A DNA stretch of 64,000 nucleotides from Unio delphinus (lineage: Eukaryota; Mollusca; Bivalvia; Unionida; Unionidae): NCBI GenBank assembly GCA_029339505.1, contig JAQISU010000170.1, forward strand, positions 1,452,001 to 1,516,000, read 5' to 3'. This document shows, piece after piece, positions 51,489 through 59,719 of the stretch. The notes beneath the pieces are model-generated. The model was not told where the DNA came from and ran no database searches. It saw only the letters and a list, made by a program, of their open reading frames with translations. A program made the translations under genes and the position numbers. Each line of letters starts with the position of its first letter. Within the stretch, counting starts at the first letter, position 1.

Positions 51489-52541
51489 ATGGTTGGTGAA
51501 TCGCTTACAACTAGATTAGCCCGAGAGCGGCTAGCAGCAATTAAAAAGTTTATACCGGTTCGAGACAGAGTTCGCGATCAACTTCAACAACGACAACAAG
51601 CGCAGACTGACTTTTCTGTGTCAAGTGAACAACTGTTCGCCCCGGTAACTAAGGCGACCAGCGATGTGAAAACAGCAACTGAACGAGCAATATACGGAGA
51701 TATTCCTAAGGAAGGCAAGCGACGAGAAGTGCCTGTTCTTGGTGTGCTTGAAAAGGTAGCAGCAGAGACCGGACAAACACGCGCAGGGATACAACAGTTA
51801 TCCAGTGATATAAAAACTCAGCGTGAGTATGAACGATTAGCTGATATTGATGATTCCACACCTGAACCACAACTTGTTGATGTCGTCACCCCAAGAGGTG
51901 TTTCCTTTATAGACAAACTCACCGAAGGAGCTATAAAGGAAATCAAACGACCTCAATTGGAGAAACACCAGGATTATACGACTTTTGGTGATTTCGCCGC
52001 CAAAAGCTTTGATTCTAGAAAGGATTTTTTAAAAGACGAGTATAAAAACAGTAGAATAAGCCGAGATGAATGGGTTAATTGGTTGTATAAAACGAATAAG
52101 GGGATTATTGGTAATTTGAAAAAGGATACAATTGAGTATAGATCTTTTAAAGTAGGAGTTGATAGTTATGGTATACAAAAACAACAAGAACGAGAAAAAC
52201 AAAGTCGAGGCCGACAAAGGCAATTACTTGATGATAGTCAGGGCGCAACTGGTACAACTGAGGAAACAAGCGGAAAGGGATATTCGATTAAAAATCCAAA
52301 GGATGTATTTGACTCTACCGTGACATGTCCTGGTAATATTCTCAGTGATATATCACGGTTAGAGGTTCTCATCGGAGGGAAACGAGCCGGAAATAACTCC
52401 GTCGAGATAATTAACGAGGCCGCTGATATCTGTAGACGATTATTTGCTGGTGGTATCATGGACATTAATGTATATCGAGAACTTATTGCTGAATTAGTTG
52501 AAAATCACAACGATGAAAATCTTATGGATGTAAGCGATTGA
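51489..52541 (+). CDS. Conserved Polinton-type protein, Gln-rich, inner copy
   Basis: 350 aa. MVGESLTTRLARERLAAIKK at the N-terminus and ISRLEVLIGGKRAGNNSVEI, EAADICRRLFAGGIMDINV at the C-terminus match the outer copy (40,753). A central KDFLKDEYKN(S/D)RIS block is also kept. The linker is shorter and lacks the poly-Asp/Arg repeats seen in the outer copy. First gene of the + strand virion module. Function unknown. Confidence 0.65.
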   Translation: MVGESLTTRLARERLAAIKKFIPVRDRVRDQLQQRQQAQTDFSVSSEQLFAPVTKATSDVKTATERAIYGDIPKEGKRREVPVLGVLEKVAAETGQTRAGIQQLSSDIKTQREYERLADIDDSTPEPQLVDVVTPRGVSFIDKLTEGAIKEIKRPQLEKHQDYTTFGDFAAKSFDSRKDFLKDEYKNSRISRDEWVNWLYKTNKGIIGNLKKDTIEYRSFKVGVDSYGIQKQQEREKQSRGRQRQLLDDSQGATGTTEETSGKGYSIKNPKDVFDSTVTCPGNILSDISRLEVLIGGKRAGNNSVEIINEAADICRRLFAGGIMDINVYRELIAELVENHNDENLMDVSD

Positions 52542-52546
52542 CCACT

Positions 52547-52563
52547 AATTGAAAAACTACTAG
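52547..52563 (+). promoter_or_regulatory. Late-type promoter motif, pVI/pX-like gene (inner)
   Basis: AATTGAAAAACTACTAG, 12 nt before the ATG at 52,576. Two extra bases lie between the AATTGAAAA and CTAG halves. Confidence 0.55.
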
Positions 52564-52575
52564 TTTTATAACAAG

Positions 52576-53058
52576 ATGATTATACACTATAACCATGATA
52601 AACCCGTAAGTGTCTACGTGGTGAACTCACGATTGCCTGTTTATCGCGCGTGGTACGGAGATGGTTTCGGCAATACCATTGCGGGGTTATTTACAAGAAT
52701 GGCTCCCAAGGTGGCGCCGTTAGCTAAACAATTATCAATGAAAGCCATTGATATCATTCGTGATAAGGGAATCAATTTCGTTGGAAATCTTGCTGGAAAG
52801 GCATTTTCTGCTGCGAAAGATAAAATAGCATCATTGGTGCGAAAGAAACCAACGAAATCTCCGATTTTGCTGCCATCAACTACAGTGATGCCTGCAAAAA
52901 TCAGCAAAGTAATAAATAACGCAGTGGAAGAAAAACTAGCGCAATTGACTTCGTCACAATTGACAGCTTCGCCAGTAACAGATAACGCTATCATGAACGC
53001 GATAGCAGGAAGTGGTTTGAAACTAAAAAGAAATTCGAGGAATTTTCAACGACGATGA
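52576..53058 (+). CDS. pVI/pX-like basic virion protein, inner copy
   Basis: 160 aa. Same layout as the outer copy: MIIHYNHDKPVSVYVVNSRL, YGDGFGNTIAGLFTRMAPKV, a Lys-rich patch, then a C-terminal IAGSGLKLKR with an [MIL]xGx|G-type adenain site and a basic tail. About 17 residues longer, mainly in the linker before the C-terminus. Confidence 0.65.
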   Translation: MIIHYNHDKPVSVYVVNSRLPVYRAWYGDGFGNTIAGLFTRMAPKVAPLAKQLSMKAIDIIRDKGINFVGNLAGKAFSAAKDKIASLVRKKPTKSPILLPSTTVMPAKISKVINNAVEEKLAQLTSSQLTASPVTDNAIMNAIAGSGLKLKRNSRNFQRR

Positions 53059-53089
53059 TTACAAAGATGAAATTGCTTTGCAATTCACC

Positions 53090-53104
53090 AATTGAAAACA
53101 CTAG
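53090..53104 (+). promoter_or_regulatory. Late-type promoter motif, MCP gene (inner)
   Basis: AATTGAAAACACTAG, 10 nt before the MCP ATG at 53,115. Best match to the consensus. Confidence 0.65.
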
Positions 53105-53114
53105 TATGTTATAA

Positions 53115-54539
53115 ATGTTTAAACGAACAGCTGATCCCGCGCTTGATATGGAAGCCCCAATGCGAAAAGATGATTCCGTCCGCGATTATCAATACTATTC
53201 CTATCATGCAATACAACCCGACCTACGATCGCGAGTTGAACTTCAAGTTCAAGATACAAGTAAATACTTTTTGCCGTGTGAAGCATTTATCGAAATCGAA
53301 GGAAAACTCGTAACAAATGTTGCAGAGGATACCCCATATGCAGATGACCCAAATATCCGAGTTGGGTTCGTTAACAATGGCATAATGGCGTTATTTGAAA
53401 GTGCAAGATATCTCATTGATGGAAAAGAAATTGAATCAATAGAACGCGAGGTTGATGTTGCAACAACAATAATCGGACTAGCAAGATATTCCGATGATTA
53501 TACAAGATCGGCTGGTCCGTCTATGATGTTTGCAAAGGATACTACTGATAACGCTGACCACATTCAATACATTAAAGTGTTAACACCGCAAGACACTTCA
53601 GTTGATAATCAACGAGAAGCAACTAATCCAGAACGTCGAGCTAGACCCGGAGCTGCGTTTGATATTCTCGGAGGCGTTAATGGTAATTTCAATCTAGGGT
53701 TTGCAACACGAAAATTAGCATTGGAAGGACAAGAGAAAAAGTTTTCGTGTGCAATTCCACTCCATCACATATTTGGATTCTGCAGAAATGTCAGAAAAGT
53801 CATCTATGGAGCCAAACACACAATCGCGTTAGTGCGAAAAGGCAATGACAACGATGCAATTTGGCGTACTGGTGCCGCTGAGGGTAAAGTTAAAATAACT
53901 AAATTGGTATTGTGGATGCCAGTAATGACCCCATCAATTACCAGAGAAGAGCGGCTACTCTCATTTATGGAAACAGGTGGCAAATCATTGCTAAGTTGGC
54001 TAACAACAACGACTGATGTCAAACAGGATAATGTCGATGATATATTCACATGGCACCTGGCATCAAAACAAGGCGTTTCAGCTCCACGTCATATATTTAT
54101 AGCGTTACAGAATAATGAGCGAGTTGGTAATCAACAACGCAGCCATATGATATTTGATCAGTTAGGTGTTAGAGAAGTCTCGCTGAGAATAAACGGACAA
54201 CAAGAACCAACCGAGGATATACAACTTAATTACACAGAAAATCATATAGCACGTGTATATCATCGGATGCTGTCATATATGGGTCGTGATCAAAACGTTG
54301 ATACTGGTTTGCAAATATCTCAACTCGATTTTAAGAAATTGTATCCGATTTATTACTTTTCGCTGGAACATCTTGATTTAATGAGACAATCCGTTGTTGA
54401 CATACATTTTAGGGCTCGTATAGCTCCTGGTGGTGTTAATTATAGAGCGGTTGCTGTCATTCTCAGCGACAAATCAATGTTGTTAGAAGGGGTTGGCGGA
54501 CGAATGAGACTTGTTGATGCACCAGTGGAAAATCTGTAA
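53115..54539 (+). CDS. Major capsid protein (double jelly roll), inner copy
   Basis: 474 aa. DTSKYFLPCEAFIEIEGKL, VGFVNNGIMALFESARYLID, IIGLARYSDDYTRSAGPSM, and YPIYYFSLEHLDLMRQSVVD are shared with the outer copy almost unchanged. Residues about 147-195 (KDTTDNADHIQ to GGVNGNFNLG) are replaced by a different, longer loop. Full length, no break. The ATG is preceded by the consensus late motif. Confidence 0.9.
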   Translation: MFKRTADPALDMEAPMRKDDSVRDYQYYSYHAIQPDLRSRVELQVQDTSKYFLPCEAFIEIEGKLVTNVAEDTPYADDPNIRVGFVNNGIMALFESARYLIDGKEIESIEREVDVATTIIGLARYSDDYTRSAGPSMMFAKDTTDNADHIQYIKVLTPQDTSVDNQREATNPERRARPGAAFDILGGVNGNFNLGFATRKLALEGQEKKFSCAIPLHHIFGFCRNVRKVIYGAKHTIALVRKGNDNDAIWRTGAAEGKVKITKLVLWMPVMTPSITREERLLSFMETGGKSLLSWLTTTTDVKQDNVDDIFTWHLASKQGVSAPRHIFIALQNNERVGNQQRSHMIFDQLGVREVSLRINGQQEPTEDIQLNYTENHIARVYHRMLSYMGRDQNVDTGLQISQLDFKKLYPIYYFSLEHLDLMRQSVVDIHFRARIAPGGVNYRAVAVILSDKSMLLEGVGGRMRLVDAPVENL

Positions 54540-54581
54540 ATGAAACTTGAAAAGTTTCCATAGGATTTCCCCAATTAGATC

Positions 54582-54590
54582 AATTGAAAG
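54582..54590 (+). promoter_or_regulatory. Short late-type motif, Ala-rich protein gene (inner)
   Basis: AATTGAAAG, 7 nt before the first candidate ATG (54,598) and 22 before the homologous one (54,613). Confidence 0.4.
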
Positions 54591-54597
54591 AATAAAT

Positions 54598-55095
54598 ATG
54601 TTTTACAATAAAATGCCATATAGTGTTGTTAGTGTCAAGCTGACTGATGGTCAGGTCAAGAAATTAAAATCAAAATCCGCTAAGGAATGTGGAACAACAA
54701 TAACGTTAAAACCAGCGCAGATGTCCGGAGGTACACATAAAATATCATTAACGGATCGTCAAATAAAACATTTCAATGATGCAATGAAAAATAAGCGAGG
54801 AGTTCAAATAGAATTTTCGAAAGCCGCAGTCGCCAACATGATAAAATCAGGTGGTATATTTCCATTGTTAGCCGCAATACCAGCATTGATTGCAGCGGCT
54901 GCCCCAGCGGTGGCGAAGGCGGCAGCGTTGGGAGCCGTTGGTACCGCGGCAGGGATGGCGTTGAAAAAGGCAACTGGGAAAGGATATAAAAAAAAGGGAA
55001 AGGGGTTGTACCTACCAGGAACCCCGTATTCATGGTACAGCGGGAAATCCGTGAACGGATCGGGTCTAAGAAGAATACCAGGAACGGTTTATTAA
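54598..55095 (+). CDS. Hydrophobic Ala-rich virion precursor-like protein, inner copy
   Basis: The likely start is MFYNKMPYS (54,598) or the MPYSVVSVKL Met (54,613), which aligns with the outer copy. An earlier in-frame ATG at 54,547 precedes the promoter motif and is unlikely. MSGG|T (adenain consensus), then IFPLLAAIPALIAAAAPAVA, a KKKGKG patch and terminal LPGTPYSWYSG...IPGTVY. Intact here, whereas the outer copy has a one-base insertion. Confidence 0.7.
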   Translation: MFYNKMPYSVVSVKLTDGQVKKLKSKSAKECGTTITLKPAQMSGGTHKISLTDRQIKHFNDAMKNKRGVQIEFSKAAVANMIKSGGIFPLLAAIPALIAAAAPAVAKAAALGAVGTAAGMALKKATGKGYKKKGKGLYLPGTPYSWYSGKSVNGSGLRRIPGTVY

Positions 55096-55109
55096 TTGAA
55101 AAATCTTCG
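55094..55109 (+). promoter_or_regulatory. Late-type motif variant, protease gene (inner)
   Basis: AATTGAAAAATCTTCG, overlapping the preceding stop codon and 12 nt before the candidate ATG at 55,122. The outer copy has AATTCAGAAATCTTCG here. Confidence 0.45.
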
Positions 55110-55121
55110 ATTTCCGAACCT

Positions 55122-55586
55122 ATGGTTGAGGAACCTATGGTTCCTATGTCCAATTTTGATTTAATTGATGCTGCTAAAAAACTAGCGATTAAAAATTTCA
55201 GAGGTGTTTTTATGAGAGATCAATTACCGAGAAAACCAAATAACGTTGAAACCGGTATCATCAATCTTGATAACAGCAGCGGATCGGGAACTCACTGGGT
55301 TGCATACGCGATTGATCCACGTGGGATTGTCTATTTCGATTCATATGGGTTAGCTCCGCCAAGCGAGTTTATGCGGTATATAAATTCCTCGATGAAACTC
55401 AAAGGGTTTCCGATTTTTTATTCCACGCTGCCAACACAACAATTAAATGATCCACCGATATGCGGCCGTGAAGTATTAAATGTCCTCGCGGAGATTTCAT
55501 TAAAATCCTTTGGATCTCCGTGGAAACCACCTCATATTATTGTAAACGAATACACGAGTGGGAAATTACAAGGATCAATAAATTGA
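55122..55586 (+). CDS. Adenain-type cysteine protease, inner copy
   Basis: About 154 aa from MVEEPMVPMSNF. An in-frame Met at 55,032 lies inside the preceding gene and ahead of the promoter motif. His in SGTHWVAYAIDPRG, Asp in VYFDSYGLAPP, Gln in TLPTQQL and Cys in DPPICGREVLNVL form the adenain-like active site. No frame break. Confidence 0.88.
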   Translation: MVEEPMVPMSNFDLIDAAKKLAIKNFRGVFMRDQLPRKPNNVETGIINLDNSSGSGTHWVAYAIDPRGIVYFDSYGLAPPSEFMRYINSSMKLKGFPIFYSTLPTQQLNDPPICGREVLNVLAEISLKSFGSPWKPPHIIVNEYTSGKLQGSIN

Positions 55587-55595
55587 AAACACAAG
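55581..55595 (+). promoter_or_regulatory. Late-type promoter motif, fibre-like gene (inner)
   Basis: AATTGAAAACACAAG, 14 nt before ATG at 55,610, overlapping the protease stop. The outer copy lacks it at this place. Confidence 0.5.
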
Positions 55596-55609
55596 TTACG
55601 CTAACAATA

Positions 55610-57037
55610 ATGATTGATATTTGGGGACAATCTCTGTCAATGTTGGAACCCACCGAGGAAACATCTGCGGGTTCTATCGAGGATGTAAAAAAAATAATAG
55701 AAGATGAAATCGCTGAGACGTTAAATTTAACAAGTGTTGACCCGAACGAAATAGTTGTATTTCAAGATCGCCAGGGTAAATTGAAAAGCAGTAATATATC
55801 CGTGAATGACATTTTGATACGGCATCGCGCTGCCGCTGAAAACTCTATTGCACTGTATTCCAACGATGGACAACTTAAACCAGGCGCACTTGTGTCTACG
55901 ATCACCGACGCGATTGCTACCAACGAACGTGAGCTGAATGATTTTATACGAGGTTATAATAGTTTTCGCAAAAATGTCGTACATAAATTCTTTGGAACCC
56001 CGCTTGTGGTTGGCATGACTCTCGCTGAAATTAAAGACTTGTTGAATTCATTCTTCGCTAACAAGGAAGCTGGAAGGATGATGACTGCTTCAGAAATCAA
56101 GGCAAATTATCTCGAGATTTTTAAAGTAAGCGAAGATCAAAAACTCACAAACGACATTGTTGGTAGGTTCTTTGGAACCCCGCTTGTGGCTGGCATGACT
56201 CTCGCTGAAATCAGTGAGTTTATCGGCAAGCACACTCACAATGCCTACATCGCTAATAATTTCTTTGGTGTCCCGGCTACATCTACAATGACTCTCAAAG
56301 ATATTAATATGTTTATGGTGAGACAAACAACACTTAATACCATCGTGGATAAATTTTTAGGGAGAACACCTGTGTCTGAAACCACATCGTTGACAGGCAT
56401 GACTCTCGCGGAAATTAAAAGCGCTATTGACAAACAAAAGCACACCAGCGATATTGTTAATAAGTTCTTTGAGGGCAGTAGCCTCCAAGATATCACGACG
56501 AAATTTTCTAACATCGACAACCATATTAAAACCCAAGCAGAGCTTAAAGTTGAAGACCTTCTGGTTTCATTATTCTTCTCTAACAGGGAGGAGAGTGGAA
56601 AAACAATAGATCCTACCAAAATCAGGGTAAATTATCTCGATATTTTCGACGATCTTTTTAACCTGAAAAGAATATCTGAAAAGGTAAAGATTCCACATCA
56701 CTACACGGGCGTTAAAAATATCGTGTATACGGTTAATCATGGAACCATGGATTGGATAAGAGACGGTTATACTACATTATCCATCGGTATCTTGGGTCTT
56801 CCCGGCATAGTGGGCCCTGACTACAAGCCAACATGGGTCGATGGTATCTACAGGCTAACGTGGATCTCTATCGATCAATTTAATATGATCGCGGACGGTA
56901 AAACCTACTCTGGTGGCACCGCGACGTTAATTATGGATGATCGCAAAAAAAACTTTAATGTCGTCGCGGTTGATAGCTCCACCATTAGATCAAAAATAGC
57001 CTGGTGTTTAGAACTCGTAGCTCATTTTTCCGACTGA
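55610..57037 (+). CDS. Fibre-like protein, inner copy
   Basis: About 475 aa from MIDIWGQSLSML; an in-frame Met at 55,520 is within the protease gene. N-terminal IIEDEIAETLNL and VDPNEIVVFQDRQGKLKSS are shared with the outer copy, after which the sequences part. The shaft has four degenerate repeats around FFGTPLV(V/A)GMTLAEI, each followed by a helix. The C-terminal ~110 aa (from NIVYTVNHGTMDW) share only a scaffold with the outer copy (NVVYTIQHGSLEW). This is the pattern of a receptor-binding fibre with exchanged shaft and tip (inference). Confidence 0.68.
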   Translation: MIDIWGQSLSMLEPTEETSAGSIEDVKKIIEDEIAETLNLTSVDPNEIVVFQDRQGKLKSSNISVNDILIRHRAAAENSIALYSNDGQLKPGALVSTITDAIATNERELNDFIRGYNSFRKNVVHKFFGTPLVVGMTLAEIKDLLNSFFANKEAGRMMTASEIKANYLEIFKVSEDQKLTNDIVGRFFGTPLVAGMTLAEISEFIGKHTHNAYIANNFFGVPATSTMTLKDINMFMVRQTTLNTIVDKFLGRTPVSETTSLTGMTLAEIKSAIDKQKHTSDIVNKFFEGSSLQDITTKFSNIDNHIKTQAELKVEDLLVSLFFSNREESGKTIDPTKIRVNYLDIFDDLFNLKRISEKVKIPHHYTGVKNIVYTVNHGTMDWIRDGYTTLSIGILGLPGIVGPDYKPTWVDGIYRLTWISIDQFNMIADGKTYSGGTATLIMDDRKKNFNVVAVDSSTIRSKIAWCLELVAHFSD

Positions 57038-57069
57038 AGTACTAGCAATTCCCGCTAACGATGACAAAT

Positions 57070-57085
57070 AATTGAAAACACTAGC
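57070..57085 (+). promoter_or_regulatory. Late-type promoter motif, membrane-protein gene (inner)
   Basis: AATTGAAAACACTAGC, 18 nt before the ATG at 57,104. Near-identical to the outer gene's motif at 36,754. Confidence 0.6.
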
Positions 57086-57103
57086 AGATTTAAAATAACA
57101 ACA

Positions 57104-57655
57104 ATGACTTTGTCATCGACGCAATGTCGCTATGATCAGGTCAGAGAATTTCAGAATAGACTCAAAACCCTCACTGAGGAGTATCAAATAAAAATAAAAA
57201 AATACCGACGAAGAATCACCGCAATTGATGTTACTATATACTCGGTGTCAAGCGTTCTCACTGGTGCCGGAATAATACTTGCATCGGTTACAATGATTGC
57301 CCCGGTCGTAGTTCCAATTTGCATTTCTGCGGTGGCTACAATCGGGGGTATATTAACCGGGATAGCAAAAAAGATATCATCATGCAGCCAGAGTAAACTG
57401 CAGAATTACTTACTTCAATTTCATATTGCATCAACCGCATACTCGCAATTATCATTGATGATATCGTCGTCACTCGATAATACGATTATATCAGATAGTG
57501 AATTCTCAGCGATGGTCAGTATTTTTGATTCCGCGATATCGAAATTAGAGCGACAACATGAATATAATAACAATGACAACACCGATGGAATCAGAAAACA
57601 CGAACCCAAAAAAACAAAAAATGATCTCAATAATATCAACATTACCAGATTGTGA
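57104..57655 (+). CDS. Membrane/coiled-coil virion-module protein, inner copy (altered C-terminus)
   Basis: 183 aa. KIKKYRRRITAIDVTIYSVS and the following hydrophobic segments match the outer copy. After about residue 155 the C-terminus differs and stops early, because a local duplication (57,500-57,653 against 57,654-57,830) has separated it from the penton gene. The outer protein runs 32 residues longer, into the penton frame. Confidence 0.68.
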   Translation: MTLSSTQCRYDQVREFQNRLKTLTEEYQIKIKKYRRRITAIDVTIYSVSSVLTGAGIILASVTMIAPVVVPICISAVATIGGILTGIAKKISSCSQSKLQNYLLQFHIASTAYSQLSLMISSSLDNTIISDSEFSAMVSIFDSAISKLERQHEYNNNDNTDGIRKHEPKKTKNDLNNINITRL

Positions 57656-57830
57656 GTTCTCAGTGATGGTCAGTATTTATGATTCCTCGATACCAAAATT
57701 AGAAATAAATCATGAGTATAGCAGCGATGACGACACCGATGGAATTACTTCAACGAATAGTGGAGAACACGAACCCAGTACAAACGAGTATGATATCAAT
57801 AACATCAACGAATCCAGAATTCAGTGTGAA
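57500..57830. repeat. Imperfect ~155-175-bp tandem duplication across the membrane-protein/penton junction
   Basis: TTCTCAGCGATGGTCAGTAT at 57,503 and TTCTCAGTGATGGTCAGTAT at 57,657 each begin a unit containing a GACACCGATGGAAT-like block and the penton start context. The first unit's penton frame is abortive; the second provides the working start at 57,712. The outer copy has a single unit. Confidence 0.75.
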
Positions 57831-59061
57831 TTTCCCCTCTCCGATTCCAGTTCGTGAGATCGCGCTAGCAAAACTACGAGTGTATCACAGTTGGCCTAAT
57901 ATCAGATCGGTTGCATTTAGTGGTCAGCAACCCAATAACACACTGGTGTTCTCGTATAAGAATAAACCCGATGGTACTCCAGAGTGGGAAACAGTTTCGT
58001 TACCAACTGGGTCGTACCAAATTAAGCAAATCAATGCTGAAATTCAGCGTAGAATAAAATCAATCACTGGAAAAGAATCAAAAATAGCTATTAATGTTCA
58101 TCAACCGACACTCTCGTCGTCGATCGAAATAAGCACAGAGGGATACATTGTAGATATATATAACAGCTCGTTAAGAACAGTGTTAGGATGGCCTGAAAAA
58201 CCACCGGAAAAATCCGCCACCGACTTAACCACGGACATACAATCATATCATGAAATCAATCCCAGTTATCGAGATAATTTATCTGATATAAGAAAAGGAA
58301 GAATCGCCGATAGATTTATATTTACCAACAAAGACACATTGCAATGGGATTTTATCATTAAAAGAACAACCGACTCATCTGTCACTATTTCATTTACGCT
58401 AACTGACGTCCGTGGTTATTTTAATGAGATTAAACAATTATATGACACACAACTAGAACAACTACGGAAAACAAAATCGCAAAAACACGTTGAAATAATA
58501 AATCAGCTTATATCGGACATGAAATATATCTATGAACTAATTATTCAAACAATAATTAATGACAACAGCGACAATAAACAACGATTCCTAACCGATTACA
58601 ATATCACAGAGGACAATCTGCGTAATTTCAAGTTTCCCAAATACAACGCTGATGAACTAGCAAGAATTGTTAAAACCGATATCAAGGCGCTACAAAAATC
58701 AGATTCAGCTGTCCTCTTCAGGTATAATAATGATCCAGATGGTGGCGGTAGGCATATTGCCCCTCATAATGTGAATATTTCAACGGTGATTGCGCTCAAT
58801 TTAGTATGTGATGCAATTGAAGGAAGCTATCAAATTAATCTAGAGCAATCAAATCAAGCTCAGCAGGGATATATTCTTTATTCATTTGCACCAACAGCTC
58901 CTCCAGGATTCCTAATTATTGAAAACCCAATTAATCCTGTCTATATGCGATGCCATAATAATTCATTAACCAGAATTAATTTCAAACTCACCGACCAGTC
59001 AAATAATCTGATTGATTTACAAGAAGAGGTGTTAGCGATTAGTTTGTTTGTAAAATCCTAA
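57712..59061 (+). CDS. Penton-like minor capsid protein, inner copy
   Basis: 449 aa. EFSVNFPSPIPVREIALAKL, VYHSWPNIRS, LPTGSYQIKQINAE and a C-terminal NNDPDGGGRHIAPHNVNIS ... LFVKS match the outer copy; residues about 170-330 differ. First Met at 57,712, with alternatives at codons 6 and 10. Last gene of the module, ending 54 bp before the right TIR. Confidence 0.75.
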   Translation: MSIAAMTTPMELLQRIVENTNPVQTSMISITSTNPEFSVNFPSPIPVREIALAKLRVYHSWPNIRSVAFSGQQPNNTLVFSYKNKPDGTPEWETVSLPTGSYQIKQINAEIQRRIKSITGKESKIAINVHQPTLSSSIEISTEGYIVDIYNSSLRTVLGWPEKPPEKSATDLTTDIQSYHEINPSYRDNLSDIRKGRIADRFIFTNKDTLQWDFIIKRTTDSSVTISFTLTDVRGYFNEIKQLYDTQLEQLRKTKSQKHVEIINQLISDMKYIYELIIQTIINDNSDNKQRFLTDYNITEDNLRNFKFPKYNADELARIVKTDIKALQKSDSAVLFRYNNDPDGGGRHIAPHNVNISTVIALNLVCDAIEGSYQINLEQSNQAQQGYILYSFAPTAPPGFLIIENPINPVYMRCHNNSLTRINFKLTDQSNNLIDLQEEVLAISLFVKS

Positions 59062-59115
59062 AAATCTTCGATTTTCAACAAAGGATTTTCGTCCTAAAGA
59101 CTCGATCAAATTTTC

Positions 59116-59311
59116 GGTTGAAATCGTAAATGATTTTTGTTAACCCAGTGATGAAATCACTAGCAGCAGAGAGGGTGGATGACAACGACGTTGGCGTATA
59201 TAAGGAAATCTTATTTTATCGAATAGACGCCATTTTTTTTACTATTTGGCAGAAGCCTCAGATTTCCGAATCGACGCTCGGAAGGTTGTAGGGTTCACCC
59301 TCTCTGCTGCT
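59116..59311. repeat. Inner element right TIR (196 bp)
   Basis: Perfect reverse complement of 42,163-42,358, ending CTGCTGCT. Similarity continues weakly inward to about 59,099 (GACTCGATCAAAT), which corresponds to the last ATPase codons at the other end. Confidence 0.93.
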
Positions 59312-59317
59312 CGGTCA
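59311..59317. repeat. Target site duplication, right copy (TCGGTCA)
   Basis: Same seven bases as 42,157-42,163. Immediately after it the outer element's interrupted tandem repeat resumes (GTCAAAATTG). Confidence 0.85.
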
Positions 59318-59318
59318 G

Positions 59319-59675
59319 TCAAAATTGTTCATTTTCTTGAATTAATGCTCGTAGGTTTCTAATTTTAGAGTTGACTTCTTTTTTCAATTCGTATTCGTTA
59401 CCTAATTCTTTTCGTATTCGTTCTACGATAGTATACAACGGAACAAACACACTGATGTCACTGGAAAATGAAAGAGAGTCTTTAATAGAATTCTGAATTT
59501 TTTTGATGAGTGCATATTTCTTGGGTAGCATATATTTGTTAGTGCTAACTCCGTATTCAATATCCTGAAAATCAGACACAATTTGGTCAGGATTTAATCC
59601 ATCTGATAGTTTGATATCCTGATTTTTCAATTTTGCTATTTCAACTATGATGCTATTCATGTTTTCAGAATTCAT
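59319..59675 (-). CDS. Small conserved element protein, outer copy
   Basis: About 118 aa from MNSENMNSIIVEIAKL (59,675), which aligns with the start of the inner copy; a more upstream in-frame Met at 59,720 is unlikely. Same helical layout, ending with a coiled-coil-like ELGNEYELKKEVNSKIRNL. The inner element inserted just beyond its stop codon. Confidence 0.65.
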   Translation of the reverse strand: MNSENMNSIIVEIAKLKNQDIKLSDGLNPDQIVSDFQDIEYGVSTNKYMLPKKYALIKKIQNSIKDSLSFSSDISVFVPLYTIVERIRKELGNEYELKKEVNSKIRNLRALIQENEQF

Positions 59676-59719
59676 TATTCTATAAGAATGACATATCTCT
59701 AATTGAAAAATATGACGCA

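Larger units (their letters stand above)
42163..59311 (+). mobile_element. Inner Polinton/Maverick (adintovirus-like) element, complete
   Basis: About 17.1 kb, bounded by 196-bp inverted repeats that I find identical base for base, including an 8-A run, and by a TCGGTCA direct repeat. Gene content: packaging ATPase (-), zinc ribbon and PLA2 (+), integrase (+), replicase (-), zinc finger and HNH (+), small protein (+), 92-aa protein (-), then eight virion genes (+). MCP, penton, protease, ATPase and retroviral-type integrase together define the Polinton/adintovirus group. The polymerase-helicase fusion is atypical. Identical TIRs suggest recent integration. Confidence 0.93.
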
